Shown: positions 12,020 to 22,884, counted from the stretch's first letter. The stretch is 64,000 bases of DNA from Chaetoderma sp. LZ-2023a (GCA_034401795.1 CM067369.1:190422630-190486629); one strand, 5' to 3'. Notes: generated by a model from the sequence alone, not told the origin. Numbers and translations: made by a program.

Positions 12020-14227
12020 ACCTGGAAGTTTTAACAGGTGATTCGGTCAGCCCTATATGGAAAGTTTTTCTCTCCCATTCTAGACGTCAAGGGATTAATT
12101 CTTCCCGTATAAAGGGAGTACTTTTAATTATAGGAGGAATGGCTCGTTAACTTTGTCCTAATTTAGCGCATTTAACAGCCTCCGATCAACATAAAAACGT
12201 GGTACTACTTTTTCTTTGAGGAGCCTCACCTTTTAATTAGCGTGAGGCGATTTTTCAGATTGGATGCTTATAAACTTGCCTGTTTTACTTTCAGGCTAGA
12301 GCGCCAGATGGGGTGTGTGGGAGCCTGTTGACGTCTGCGACAATTACCCCGACTCACCATCGCCACTCCTCCATCATGCTGTGGTAGTCGCGTATTTTGG
12401 CGGCTCTTGTGTTTAAAGCGTTTGATCCAATTTACTGGAAATAGCAGTAAAAGGTCACGTGGCCCATGGATACACGCGGTTGATCGGAAACATATGTGCT
12501 AATTACGGCGATGGCCGAGATACTGTTGCTGAGGTGTAGTCCTTTGTAGATGCAGATATGGAAATATATATATGTTATATCAAGATTTTGTTTATATCAA
12601 TGTCCCTATTTGCGCGGGTTCTTACACATGCATCTTGTAGTTATCTGAAAAGGTAGTTCTCAGCCCATGTTGATTATGGACTGGAACGCAGAGAAGATAA
12701 TTTTTGAAATTCTCCTTGTAATTATACTGTTTGATTTTTGACGCCGCTTTACTGGCCCGGCCAGTGCGCTAATGATTTGTAGCACGGTAGAGCAGTTGTG
12801 TTCTTAATCAAAAATTTAACAGTAAAGTTGTAATTAATTTGATGTGTGGCTTAAACAGATCCATTCAGGCGGCGGATCAAAGTTACTGATCCCGGCAAGA
12901 TAGCTGCGTTTTCAGAGCGGGAGGGCTGCCAAGCATTATCCTCAATGGGTAGAACTAGCTCCGTCCCTGCCTAGACCACACACATTAAAACCATCAATAA
13001 TGGTTAAATTACAGTACAACTCGGAAGTGGGTGCACACAGTTTTACAATTTACAATGCCGTCGTTTGGGGATCGTGAATACAGTCAAACTGAGTGTCTAT
13101 GTTTCTGACATGTTGGTGATTTGAATCTGATACGCGTGGCTGGTTATCTGTGGATGATACTTGCGCTGTGGTGAAGGTAATGTTTTTATGGCCGCCACAT
13201 ACGGGAATGGGGAGGCGGTGTGATGTCAACTTTATCGAACCTTGAGGGTATTTCGCTTTGTAATGGCCGAGCCCGTGGGCGGAAAGAGTTACTTTAGAGT
13301 GCAGATGACCTGTCGGATGCTGTCGTAACTTTGATCAATCCATTATCGAATTATATAGTAAAATCCTACTCGTGACTGACGACAATGCGGGCATCTTGCT
13401 CTCTTAATAATATCGACTGTTATTACGTGTAGATGATGTATGTAGATTTTTAGCTGTTTCCTACGGCGTCGGGGGGAAAGGGGAAGGGGAGGAACATTGG
13501 ACAAACGTTCCTTCCATGACGCGTACTGTAGATGGCTGCAGTGCAATCCTTATATCCATAGATAAGAAGGTGTGTGCGGGAGATTTGTTGGCTGTTGTCT
13601 GTTGACGATAATGTTGTTGTCGGGATGTTGAGGGCAGGTGTGTTATGTATGTGATGACGTTCTGTCTGTGGTGTGATGTCCTGACTGCTCATGGGGAGTA
13701 TGGTAGGCCAAATGGATGGGATGGCCTTTGGACAGGGGGATGTGATCATCTCCTATTACACGACGGTTGGTGTCCTGTCGTAGTTTTTAGACACCGGGAA
13801 AATTCGAGCCGAGATTCTGCTGAACAGGCTGCTTCCCTGCCCACCGTGGGGCGTAATGTTGGTTGGTGCAGTGCGGGATGCCACCTCCTCTGCAGCAGCA
13901 GTCACTCCTATATCCATAAGATTGACGGTCAGCAGACGACGAGTGGAGTGTGAAATGGACTGGGCCGGTGATGTCCGAACTTTGTGTATAGATGAGGGAT
14001 GCGAATTGGCGTGATAGCGGGGGGGGGGACTATGGGAAAGGGTGTCCCATGGAAGGGGCATGGTTTCGCGATTTTGGGAATTGGTCGGGTACACCATGTT
14101 GTATGGGTTTGCGGTTCTAGATACGCCAAGGCTTCATCTAGCCTCTTCACTTCCATGCTATTCATCATGTGTTTCACCCCATAGGAAGCATGGCTTGGTT
14201 CAGCCCCAGCCTCCGCTTGTGGCAACT
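12020..14227 (-). other. Rest of the Gypsy 3' region, no recognised domain
   Basis: The hairpin CCTCACCTTTTAATTAGCGTGAGG lies near 12225-12250. Overlapping minus-strand frames at 13450-13749, 13756-14097 and 13929-14345 are rich in Pro, Ser, Thr and His. They may be the decayed continuation of the region after the integrase tail. No catalytic or structural motif is visible. Part of this stretch could be inserted non-element DNA. Confidence 0.35.
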
Positions 14228-14704
14228 CTATGATGGGGGCATAGCATGAAGTGGGTGGGGATGGGAAGAGATTGGAGGAACAGCTTTTACATCTGGTCCC
14301 TTGGACAAAACAAACACAAAGTTCTTCAGATACGACTTCCCACATTGAGTAGACCCGTGCTGTGGAGGGAGAGGGCGAGTACGTATCTCGTCATCGTCGT
14401 CAGCATTAGCTGCTTTTTCACCTATATTCTGGCTTGGTAGAAGCGGGGCTGAACTAGCACTACGGTGCTCTGCACTAACCGTGGGAATACTAGTTTCCAT
14501 AGAAATATCTGTCTGGGTACCGGTGTCATGAGAAACGCCCAGTCCGAGCTCTGGTGCTGGGTCATCACCGACACATGGTTTAAGCCGATCGAAGTGGATG
14601 ACTGAGGTCAGGCCATCCGAAGCACGGATATGGTAGGTCACGTCCGACGTCTTACCTACTACCACAGAGGGGCCCCTCCACTGGTAACTCAGTTTACTTG
14701 GCAC
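14228..14704 (-). pseudogene. Gypsy pol C-terminus: GPY/F-like module
   Basis: The beginning of this frame has SYQWRGPSVVVGKTSDVTYH and then IHFDRLKPC. This matches the GPY/F-type module that follows the integrase core in many Gypsy elements (usual pattern: W-x-GPY, then a strand ending in H-x-x-x-LKP). It overlaps the integrase frame (14689-15987) by a few bases in a different phase, so a frameshift separates it from the integrase. Downstream residues are low complexity. The module is thought to help integrase multimerise; here it is a fossil. Confidence 0.7.
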
Positions 14705-15987
14705 GTTTGCAGACCATCGTGTACCAAAACCATCTTTCCTGCTTTATAAGGATCTCCATGCACCCTCCGGTCGTGCCACGTCTTTTGCCGCCAGTGTGCA
14801 GTGGATAGTGTTTCTCTCACTAACTCATGGGCTTGTTCTATCCTCTGCCGCAAGAGTTCAACATAGAGAGATGGTGAATTTTTCTCTCCTGGTATCCGAG
14901 GCATGGCCAGATCCAGGGGTAAGGCTAATTCACGGCCTAACATTAACCGAGCATGGGTATAGCCCATGCTGGAATTTACTGAAGTGCGGTAAGCCATGAG
15001 TACATATGGGAGCCGTAGGTCCCAACCTCTACAATCAAGGCGTGTTTCCTTTGTAAGCAGCTCCGTGAGAGTTCTCTTGAATCTCTCTACCATCCCGTCA
15101 CTTTGGGGGTGGTATGTAATCGTCCTTGTTTTGACGATATGGAACAATTTGCAGAGCTCTGTTATTGCCCGGCCCTCAAAATTACTTCCTTGATCGGAGT
15201 GCAACTCATAGGGCATACCAAAACGGTAGAACACATTGCTTACCAGGACCTCCGCTATGGTGGATGCCTCTTGGTCCGGCAAAGCAAATGCTTCTACCCA
15301 CTTCGTAAAGTAATCTTGTAATACAAGGATGTATTTATTTCCGTCATCTGTCGTATTCAAGTGTCCGAGCACGTCGATAGCTACCCGCTCCCATGGTGCA
15401 CCAACAATCTTAATTTGAGATGGTGCGATATGGTGTTGGCCAACGGCGCGTCTTTGACATGCGATCCATTTGGCAACCCATGCCTTGACACTATCGTGAA
15501 TCCTGATCCAGTGGAATCTCAATTTGATATGGGCATCAGTCCTCTCCACGGCCAGATGCCCGGCGTTATCATGCAGTTGTTTTAAAACAAGGTCAAGATA
15601 ACTTTCCGGGACTACCAGATGGTCATTAATATAAAGAACGTTACTTATTAATCGACATTCTTCGAACCATTGGTAATAATATTTTGCCATGGTGGAGAAT
15701 GGTGTTACCGATTCCTTGGGAGGACGTACCCCCTTTTGGATCCACGCGTATATATTCCGTGTCTGTCCCTCTGTTGTTTGGTGGTGTGCGATTTTCTCTG
15801 GATTCCACTCTGCGCACCTCAATTCGGGGAACTCCGGCGATGGCCGTGTTGACTGTGTCATGGTGGCAGCCTCTTCGTATTCAGCCTCCATGTCAATTCC
15901 ACTGAGGGCGTTAGCATTTCCATGCAATTTGCCGGAACGGTGAACAACGTTGAAGTTATAGGCCTGCAGGGATTCCTGCCATCTCAT
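14689..15987 (-). pseudogene. Gypsy RNase H end, integrase zinc finger and core
   Basis: The 432-codon frame starts with the end of RNase H and a linker (HRSGKLHGNANALSG, residues 16-30). An H2C2-type finger follows with His144, His153 and Cys177; the partner Cys expected at 174 is Trp. The integrase core has Asp205 (IDVLG), Asp265 (LHSDQGSNFE) and Glu301 (GMVERFK), giving the DD35E spacing. The frame continues into the tail at VLVHDGLQTC and is then cut by a stop through frameshift. Upstream, a TAG separates it in the same phase from the RNase H frame. Integrase would insert the cDNA; the lost zinc ligand and broken frames make this copy dead. Confidence 0.9.
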
Positions 15988-15990
15988 TAC

Positions 15991-16635
15991 CTAGCCCTCC
16001 AGATTTTTCAGGTTCCTGATCCAGCATAATGAGGCATGGTCTGTATGGAGTGTAAAAGGGTGCCCGTACAGAAAGTGTTTATAGTACTTGACGAAGTGTA
16101 CTGCCACCAGTTGTTCTCGGTTGGTGGTTGCGTACCATCCCTCTGTTTTATTCAGAGTATGTGATGCATAACCCAATACCTGTTCCGTTCCATCTTCTGT
16201 GACCTGAGATAGAACTGCGCTGATAGCGTAAGCTGAGGCGTCAGTGTCTAAGATTAAATTGCGGTTTGTATTAGGATGAGCAAGAATCAGGGCGGTCGTC
16301 AAGAGTTCCTTCAGCGCCCTGAAGGAGCCTTCACACTCACTCGTCCACTCGAATGGTCGATCTTTTTCGGTGATCTTGTAGAGGGGTGAAGGAATCTCGC
16401 TGAAATGTCGGATATAACGGCGATAGTACTGGCATAAGTAAGGAAAACTCTGTGTCTCTGTGACTGATGAGGGCTTTGGCGACTCTGCTACTGTCTTAGT
16501 TTTTGATGGCTGAGTAGCCACTCCATCACCAGATATGACGCGTCCCAGGAAATCAATGCTCTGTCTACAGAGATGACATTTCTTAGGTTTGAGTTTCAAA
16601 TTGGCCGTGCGGAAGCGGGAAAACATCGTGTCCAA
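15991..16635 (-). pseudogene. Gypsy RT thumb and RNase H
   Basis: The frame opens in the RT connection (FSRFRTANLKLKPKKCHLC, FLGRVIS), a classic sequence after the YxDD box. It then has the FEWTSECEGSF-type segment and RNase H with Asp132 (DTDASAYAI), Glu174 (TNREQLVAV) and Asp199 (LHTDHASL). It ends in NLEG followed by TAG; the next codons continue the same protein in the integrase frame, so the stop is a point nonsense change. Upstream, a TGA separates it from the YIDD-containing piece. Confidence 0.9.
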
Positions 16636-17085
16636 ATTTATTCAGGTTTGCTCAAACGTTGGTCCGAAGATAATTACGTCATCGATGTAACAGAGACAGA
16701 TTTCCCATTGCAGGGTGGTTAATACCTGCTCAATGAGTCATTCAAAAGTTCTGAGAGTGTTGCACAACCCATAGGGCATCTTGCGGAATTGGAAAAGGCC
16801 ATCCCTACAAATGAATGCTGTCTTTTCCATGTCAGCTTCATCCATGGCCACTTGCCAGTAACCGCTAGCTAAGTCAAGGGTACAAAACCACTTGGCTCTG
16901 GACAAGGAATCCAAGGCCTGATCTATCCGAGGTAACGGATGAGCGTCCTTGACGATAAGATCATTAAGGCGGTGGTAGTCTATACAAAACCGCAAGGTTC
17001 CGTCCTTTTTGCCTGCTAGTACTATTTGGCTAGCCCATGGAGATGCTGAGGGTTCAATAATACCGGTCCGCAACATGTTGTTCAC
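16636..17085 (-). pseudogene. Gypsy reverse transcriptase fingers and palm
   Basis: The frame 17085-16738 contains GIIEPSASPWASQIVLAGKK, FCIDYHRLND and the first catalytic Asp at residue 71 (TLDLASGYWQV), then FRKMPYGL. A TGA follows FE where Arg would be usual (CGA to TGA). After it, in the same phase, YIDD lies at 16678-16689, so the palm is complete but interrupted. A second TGA precedes the 15991-16635 frame. The RT would copy genomic RNA into cDNA. Confidence 0.9.
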
Positions 17086-17330
17086 TTGTTGGTGTTCTTC
17101 CCCATCCTTAGGAATGGGAAGATGCCATACCGGTTGACGTACGGGCGATTATTGCCTGTGTCGATGGAATGTCGTACGAGATGAGTCTCTCTGAGATCCA
17201 TGTCTCCGGAGGAAAAACTATCGCAATATTTGTACAGTAGTTTCCGAATTTCATGTTTCTTTGATTGCTGCAATCCAATTGTGGCACGTAGATATAAATC
17301 ATGTAAATGTTCGGGTAAATCATCAGTCAT
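17086..17330 (-). pseudogene. Gypsy pol segment between protease and RT
   Basis: The 82-codon frame contains LPEHLHDLYLRATIGL, FSSGDMDLRETHLVRHSIDT and then NNRPYV. This is the segment that precedes RT in many Gypsy pol proteins (pattern: LL..F.DVFS...DLG.T.LV.H.I.TG...P). A frameshift lies between it and the RT frame at about 17082-17100, and the usual linker just before RT appears shortened. Confidence 0.75.
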
Positions 17331-17532
17331 AGTTATGCAGTGGTGTGTCAGTAGGTGTAGGTGATTACAATGAGATTATGTCCACTAAATGGCCACAGCA
17401 TACTCCTGGTTCCAGGGTGATGGGATCTGCGGTACCATTGAACACTCTAAAAGGTATATTTTCCTTATTAGTAGTGTCTACTATCATGCGGGGACTTGCA
17501 CATTGTGAGGTGATCATGTAATCAGGGTCGGG
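17331..17532 (-). other. Gypsy protease-RT linker, interrupted
   Basis: No long frame here. The position between the protease and the pre-RT segment implies decayed pol linker sequence. Confidence 0.5.
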
Positions 17533-18069
17533 TTACAGCATAGCGATGTGTGTGTTACTTCCTAACTGCGGTGTGGTGGGCCATAAGATTTGTTCTTTTC
17601 CAGGCTCAACTGTGGCTATACGGGATAATATTACAGCACACGTGTCATATAATGACGATGCCGGTCCATTAGATATTCGTCGGCCCTGTATGTCGAGTTC
17701 TTGTTGTTTGCAATGTATGATGGCTTCGCTGGCACTGAAGAAATCAGAGCCAAGGAGGGCATCATTGTGAATAGAGGCGATGACAACTCGCTGTATGAAT
17801 TGCATCTCCTCTATTTGGATGACTTAATTGACTACACGGCCTACGGCTACATCAGCTCCTGTGGACGTCTGTAGGTAGATGTTTGTAGGTTTAAGGGGAG
17901 GCTTTTTATGAGGTGGGATGCTCTCATATAAGCGCTTATTAAATACCGTGATAGAAGCACCAGTGTCAACGGTGGCACTGGTGGAAACACCACTAAACAG
18001 ACAGGCACACTTGTATATTACTTTGCGGTGTACCTGTGGAAGAGTTTCCAATGACGCCATCTGCGACAA
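17533..18069 (-). pseudogene. Gypsy retropepsin-type protease, two pieces
   Basis: The frame 18069-17824 carries VDTGASITVFN with the catalytic DTGAS at residues 35-39 (17953-17967), preceded by a Cys-containing strand typical of the region just after gag. The frame 17805-17533 contains ASIHNDALLGSDFF, the second half of an aspartic-protease fold (usual pattern: ...D.LLG.DFL). A stop and phase change separate the two. The protease would process the polyprotein; it is non-functional here. Confidence 0.8.
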
Positions 18070-18192
18070 TGGTGTCGGAGCGGAATCACTTTGTATGTAA
18101 TCTGACTGTTTCTGAATTCCTTCTTTTAGTGTGGTGGATGGCTGAGTGAGGAAGGGGCCAGTCTGTCGTCGCTGCTGCTGTGAGGGTGGCGG

Positions 18193-19041
18193 TCAAGGCG
18201 GAGCTTGGGGTAGCAATGATGATGGAGATGTTGCTGTTTCTGCATATACAGTAATAGTGTGGACAGCGGTGCGTACGGGATGATGGATAAGCTCTACCTG
18301 CGCGAGCCATTTCTTGGAAGGCTTCATTGGATGCTTTGGCGAAGCACAGAAGAAACAGTGATGCTGCCAGGGACGTGTTTCTCCCCGTCTACGTCGGCGC
18401 TTGTGAATCCATGAGGCGGAGTGAACCGTTTCTCCCAAGTCGCTGCTGTCTGTGGATGCGGGAGTTGATGTTGTGTGGGCCGGTGTTTGGCATACCACCA
18501 AGGGACACCGAGAATTCAGTGCCTTGGTGGCAGGACGTGGTGCTTGCAAAAATGTGGTTTCAGCGGAGGTGCTACAACCTACCCCTGCCGTTTTACAAAG
18601 AAAAGAAGGCTTGTTATGTATGGAGATAGAGGGAGATGGCGATGCTGCAGATGTGGGAGGCATCGTAGGCATCCACATATGCGAAGCCGTGCGTTTAGGT
18701 GTAGGTGTAAAAGCTGAATTTGGTTGGTAATAGTCGGCCACCGATCGTTGTTGTACGAAGGCCGCAGTTGAGCCAGGAAGTGAATATGGGCACCGAGGTG
18801 TGCTGCGGTCAGGAGCAGGCGTTGTGGAAGGAGGTCGGTTAGGACACCGGTCCCTCCAATGGCCTGGCTGACCGCATCCGTAACAGGTGTTTGGTGGCGG
18901 CGCAGTGGTGGTGGTGTTTGTTGTCCTAAATTTGGTGGTAGCGAGGTTTGTGCTGAGTGTGGTCACTAAATTAGTTACGGTGGAGATCTGTTTGTTGATC
19001 TCGTCTCTGCGTTCCTTCATGTAAACTATGCGCTCTGTCAA
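18193..19041 (-). pseudogene. Gypsy gag remnant with CCHC zinc knuckle
   Basis: The 282-codon frame has a Thr-rich lead (residues 30-50) and a perfect CCHC knuckle CYGCGQPGHWRDRC at residues 53-66 (18844-18885). A Pro/Thr/Ser-rich, weakly conserved remainder follows. A nucleocapsid knuckle with only about 50 residues before it means that matrix and capsid are missing. The frame runs directly out of the 5' LTR repeat, so a deletion has joined LTR to late gag. The first 8 or so codons overlap the LTR and are probably not native; the first plausible Met is in YMKERRDE. Confidence 0.75.
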
Positions 19042-19239
19042 AAATAGTATCTAAGCGTGCGCATGTGCATTATGCGCTTTCACGAACTTAGTCGTTTTTA
19101 TAACGCGATCTCTCCCATAGGCTCATATACGCCTATGGCTCTACCCAGGGGGCCGTGTTCAGGGAACGAGTCCAGGACGGGCGGCGCGTACCCAGCCTGG
19201 CTGGTATGGCCGGTACCGGTCCGGTCGATCCGAACTGCA
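19021..19239 (-). repeat. 5' LTR of the Gypsy element
   Basis: Direct repeat of 9352-9536 with a ~35-bp GC-rich insertion near 19180-19215. On the minus strand it starts TGCAGTTCGGATCGACCGG, has TATAAAA at 19096-19102 and ends GCATAGTTTACA. The usual primer-binding site does not follow; gag codons do. Confidence 0.65.
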
Positions 19240-19306
19240 CCTAGTAAGACGAAGACGTCTGCGTCGTCAACTACCACCAGAACTCTAGAAGCTCCAACAG
19301 ATAAAC

Positions 19307-19634
19307 TGGACCTTTTCAGTTTTAGCTATGCCCCACCCATCTCTAGCTAAACTCCACCCACACATCGCTCGAGTTGGGATCAATCGATCCCTGAACTCCA
19401 TGACTATCAATTTAAAAGAAAATATACAGGTAAGCTGTTGAAACTAATTTGGCTTGGCGCGGTTGCTGCCTTAGACATACAATTCGTACAACAACGCTTT
19501 AATCCGTCATCAAATATGCGTTCAAGACGAACTTAATTATATCATTCATCACGTCATTGATTACGACGCCATCCTACACGTCACGTAGTTGATTATGACG
19601 TCATATGATTGATGGATAAACTGGAAAACTCCGT
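19307..19634 (+). mobile_element. F1 hairpin MITE, copy 5 (stem deleted)
   Basis: GGACCTTTTCAGTTTTAGCT opens the GC-box-side arm (ATGCCCCACCCATCTCTAGC). The central stem is cut from about 100 to 40 bp. The CRE-side arm has TCATTCATCACGTCATTGAT, CACGTCACGTAGTTGATTAT and GACGTCATATGATTGATGG and ends AAACTGGAAAACTCC. It sits close outside the Gypsy 5' LTR. Confidence 0.85.
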
Positions 19635-19733
19635 TACTTCTCGCCAGCCATGATATGAATGTATTGCCAATGGTGATTCCGAAAATGGACAAAGATAAAT
19701 TGACACTGTTTTATTATCCAAGAATGCCAACAA

Positions 19734-20160
19734 TGGACCTTTCCAGTATATCCATCCATCATATGATGTCATAATCAACTACGTGACGTGTGGCGTGCTG
19801 TCATAAGCAATGATGTCATAAATGACGTAGATAAGTAGGTCACGAACGCATAATTGAAGATGGACTAAGCGTTGTTGTACAAATTGTATGTCTTTACTAT
19901 TTATTAAACATTCTGTTGCGTGTTTTGAAACTAATTTACCTGGGTGCTGCGGCAGCAACAGCGCCCAGTTAAAATGGTTTCAAATTATTCAACGGCAAGT
20001 GTATTAAATAATAAAGACATCCAAATCAGACAACCTGGCGGACAATTAAATGCTTAAGACGGACTAAATCGAGTCATTCATGACGTACTAATTATGAGGG
20101 CATCCTACACGTCACGTAGTTGATTATGGTGTCATATTATGGATGGATAAACTGGAAAGG
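19734..20160. mobile_element. F1 fold-back variant with two CRE-side arms
   Basis: Unlike other copies, both outer arms are of the CRE type: AATGGACCTTTCCAGTATAT...CATAATCAACTACGTGACGT on the left and ACGTCACGTAGTTGATTATG...AAACTGGAAAGG on the right. The whole ~427 bp can therefore fold into one long hairpin around the central palindrome (GGTGCTGCGGCAGCAACAGCGCC). It probably formed by arm replacement between two copies. Confidence 0.85.
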
Positions 20161-20576
20161 TTACTTTGCTGAATGATTATTGTGTCAGCTGCATCGAGCG
20201 ATACAGCCATGCACTGTCTCCTAATGACTACCCCAGAATTTATTTGAGCTGGGAAACGATCATTACCAGTAACAATCAGATATGTGGGGAACGCAGCAGT
20301 ATGTGATATGGGGACTTCCAGGAGTAACTCTATCCTTTCTTCTTGTTGCTGCTCACAAGATAACTTTCTGTGGTACTGGACGATCTGTTGACGAACCGCA
20401 TACACCCTACCCACCCACTTGTCTCTATCGCTTCTTATGGACTCATTTGTACTACCCTCCTTATGTCTGTCAAAGACTACCTGTACCTCGCTTGTCTGCA
20501 GATGACGCTGTACATGACGACGGAAGCTATCAAGGAAGTCCTGCACCATGCGGGCTATGTATTTCAAATGAGACAT
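20161..20576 (-). pseudogene. Fragment of the unnamed TGCD-type (possibly PIN-like) family
   Basis: The minus-strand frame has VQVVFDRHKEGSTNESIRSD and, further on, LDAADTIIIQQ. In the family I have in mind these correspond to a V..DRY..GSIK..TR.RR segment and an EEADT-type acidic segment; the TGCD...GIGK motif seen at 5.75-6.0 kb would come later. Acidic residues followed by GCD/GxGK resemble PIN/FEN nucleases, which is inference only. The fragment's distal end is fused to the F1 copy at 20160 and it has no recognisable start, so it is probably a dead copy. Confidence 0.4.
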
Positions 20577-21695
20577 TCTGGGATGTTGACGGGTTTTCAG
20601 GAAGAGTTGACTTAGGAAACAGGCTCATCTGCTATCAGTGTGAGAATATTCACTCTATATTTCCTTTGCCCAACGTTATAACCTAAGATGTTACAATCGT
20701 TGATCACATGCTTGGCTACGTCGCAAATGCTACCATCAATATCAGAATCATCATCTTTTACTATCCTAGGCAAAGTTGAAAGACTATAATCGTGGCAAAG
20801 TCGTGGGATGAAGGAACAACTATCTCACCAGAAAAGCGACTAAACAGATTGTCAATCAGCAATGAACAGTTCAGCAGAGGCCACCGTGACTTTGATATAG
20901 TTGGAAGAGTTATCGAATTCCATATGCGTATGTTGTCATCTGATAATGATGTTATCATATGTTCTAAACCTAGAGTACATGGGTACTCAAATTGCGAGAT
21001 TGAAGAAAGCTCTCTCTTACAATGTACTCGATGCATCCTATTTGAGAAAGAATCTACTCATGCCATCGGTGGGGCATCGCGCTTCTACGGCATGGAGATC
21101 ACGTATTGCTCCTTCAACACAGACTCTTACGCCATATTTGCCCAGTCATCATTACGGTCATTACATCATTCCAGAATGTATCGTTTGCATGGTTTCCGCT
21201 TATGATCTCATACAGCCGACCGACACAGATGGACAGGCTTTCACCTTTCTGAATGTTTTAGCACTTTTCAATGTCACATTCTCAGCACAGTAAGGACGCT
21301 TACTACATAAATCAAATGGCATTTGAAAACGACGTAACAGTTTGGGTGGTCGAATATTTTGTCCCCTGGCATAATTCATACCTTATCGGATTTGACGTGG
21401 GATTGTGGGTGAGGTTGGGCGGGGTGAGGGGTGGGGGAAGTGTATGAGTGGTGGATGCAGACCTCGTCACATAGTTCTTATGATAATGAATTTTAGGATT
21501 AGCATTCTCTGCAAGCAGCTTTTCGACTTTTATGTTGTGATCATCTCTATAAGCGGAGCTGTCTTTAATGATGGAATTTTTCTGTCATCTGTTTTAAGAG
21601 CATGTCTTGGCGTCATCACATATGCTGCCAAATCCGAATTTAAACGTATATGTCTCTTCCATGATTCACCTCGACATATCAAAATGCTTACCAAA
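20577..21695. other. No supportable gene
   Basis: Plus-strand frames 20792-21205 and 20901-21293 overlap in different phases and show no domain. The minus strand may hold further diverged sequence of the preceding fragment, but I cannot align it. Bases 21395-21450 are G-rich. Confidence 0.35.
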
Positions 21696-21736
21696 TATCA
21701 TCATCACCACCACCACCACCACCACCACCACCATCA

Positions 21737-21796
<60 letters not shown>
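21696..21796. repeat. (CAC)n then (GTC)n microsatellite
   Basis: A run of CAT/CAC triplets changes into a run of GTC (CGT) triplets. It could be read as poly-His then poly-Arg in a plus frame, but nothing around it supports translation. Confidence 0.95.
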
Positions 21797-21797
<1 letters not shown>

Positions 21798-22064
21798 AAA
21801 GCGAAAAGTTGCAACAATCGTTTTCAAATTCTTTATTATATTTTGGCATTAAATTATCATATTTTAGAGATTGCTATTACACTAAATGGCAAGGGTATAT
21901 GAACAATTTCTAATTTTTAGCGCTCAATGCGGCCATCTTGAATATTTCAAATTGCCCAAGGGTGATGAGACCTTACACGAATAAGCAACAAAGAAAAACT
22001 ATGCCAGCGAATTTTTGGGTTAAGTAGAAAATTCCACTTTCATTACCGGGCTGTGTCGGCCTTA

Positions 22065-22215
22065 GGTCGTTTTCTCACGAGAGACTTAATCCTGAGCAAC
22101 GCCATACTAACGTATGGCGCTCTTCAAGATTAACTCTTTAGTGTGAACACGGCCTTAAATCCGGAATAACGCCATACTGTTATTTCTGATTAACTCCCTA
22201 ATTTTATGATTAGAG
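22065..22215. mobile_element. F2 MITE (PIF/Harbinger-like), one copy plus a partial
   Basis: It opens GGTCGTTTTCTCACGAGAGA, has the central palindrome CGCCATACTAACGTATGGCG and closes GTGTGAACACGGCC. A partial second copy follows (AATAACGCCATACTG ... TGATTAACTC). The family consensus end is GGCCGTGTTCTCACTAGAGA. Confidence 0.75.
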
Positions 22216-22527
22216 AGTTGATAGAATTTGTGACAGTTTGCTCGGCAACCATAGTTGGGAAAGTAAACGTTGTTCTGTCGTGACTGAGCTGAACTCAACG
22301 CACGCTAATGCACTCAGAGAGCGTCGCGTGGAGTGCGTTTGTGACATCATCGAGAGTCATTGTAGTTAGCGGTCTTACACTTCAGTACTCCGGGTTTTTT
22401 TCTAGTTTTCAATATTTATATTTTTATCTCCATAATTGGTCGGCTAGTGAGTCGACACGAAGCTGGTCTGAAAATTGGGAAATCATACACCACCCCCACC
22501 CACCCATCCCACCCCGCTCCCCTTCCC
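22216..22527. other. Gene-free stretch
   Basis: Nothing recognised apart from a C-rich stretch of CCCACCC runs at about 22490-22526. Confidence 0.4.
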
Positions 22528-22561
<34 letters not shown>

Positions 22562-22562
22562 T
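22528..22562. repeat. (TAA)n microsatellite
   Basis: About 11 uninterrupted TAA units. Confidence 0.95.
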
Positions 22563-22884
22563 TTAAAAAAGTGGGTACGGTTGGGTAGCCGCTCTCGGCG
22601 TGACGACTAATGAGGGATTTCTACAAAATTGTCAAACTGATTACGGAGTTTAGTTGATACTTGATTTGCATGGCCACGTGATGAAGATTTCTTTCTTATG
22701 TTTTTAATATTATCACATCATCATCACTGTATTACCCACGTTCTGTATTTATTTTTTACACAATACATCTTATCAGTGTCGTAGATAGCGCGCTGATACA
22801 TACCTAGTATGCGGCTTTAGATTTTGCCAAAGCCGAGTATAATCGTCATTTTAATTATTTTTAAAGGCCTTGGATAGAGATCCG

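Larger units (their letters stand above)
9352..19239 (-). mobile_element. Degraded Ty3/Gypsy LTR retrotransposon
   Basis: Read on the minus strand, the order is 5' LTR (19239-19021), the nucleocapsid end of gag, protease, RT, RNase H, integrase with a GPY/F-like tail, a long 3' region, polypurine tract and 3' LTR. This order (RT and RNase H before integrase) is that of Ty3/Gypsy. The coding part is split by several nonsense codons and frameshifts. The capsid part of gag and any primer-binding site are missing next to the 5' LTR, so a deletion is likely there. Between pol and the 3' LTR lie about 4.7 kb, far more than a simple Gypsy element needs; this is either a late or env-like region or a nested insertion. 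The element is inactive. Confidence 0.85.

Noticed and set aside
20901..21293. 130-codon plus frame near the TGCD-type fragment
   Set aside because: Overlaps another open frame in a different phase; no domain in either.
21405..21902. 165-codon plus frame with poly-His and poly-Arg
   Set aside because: The open frame is created by the CAC and GTC microsatellite; flanking residues show no domain.
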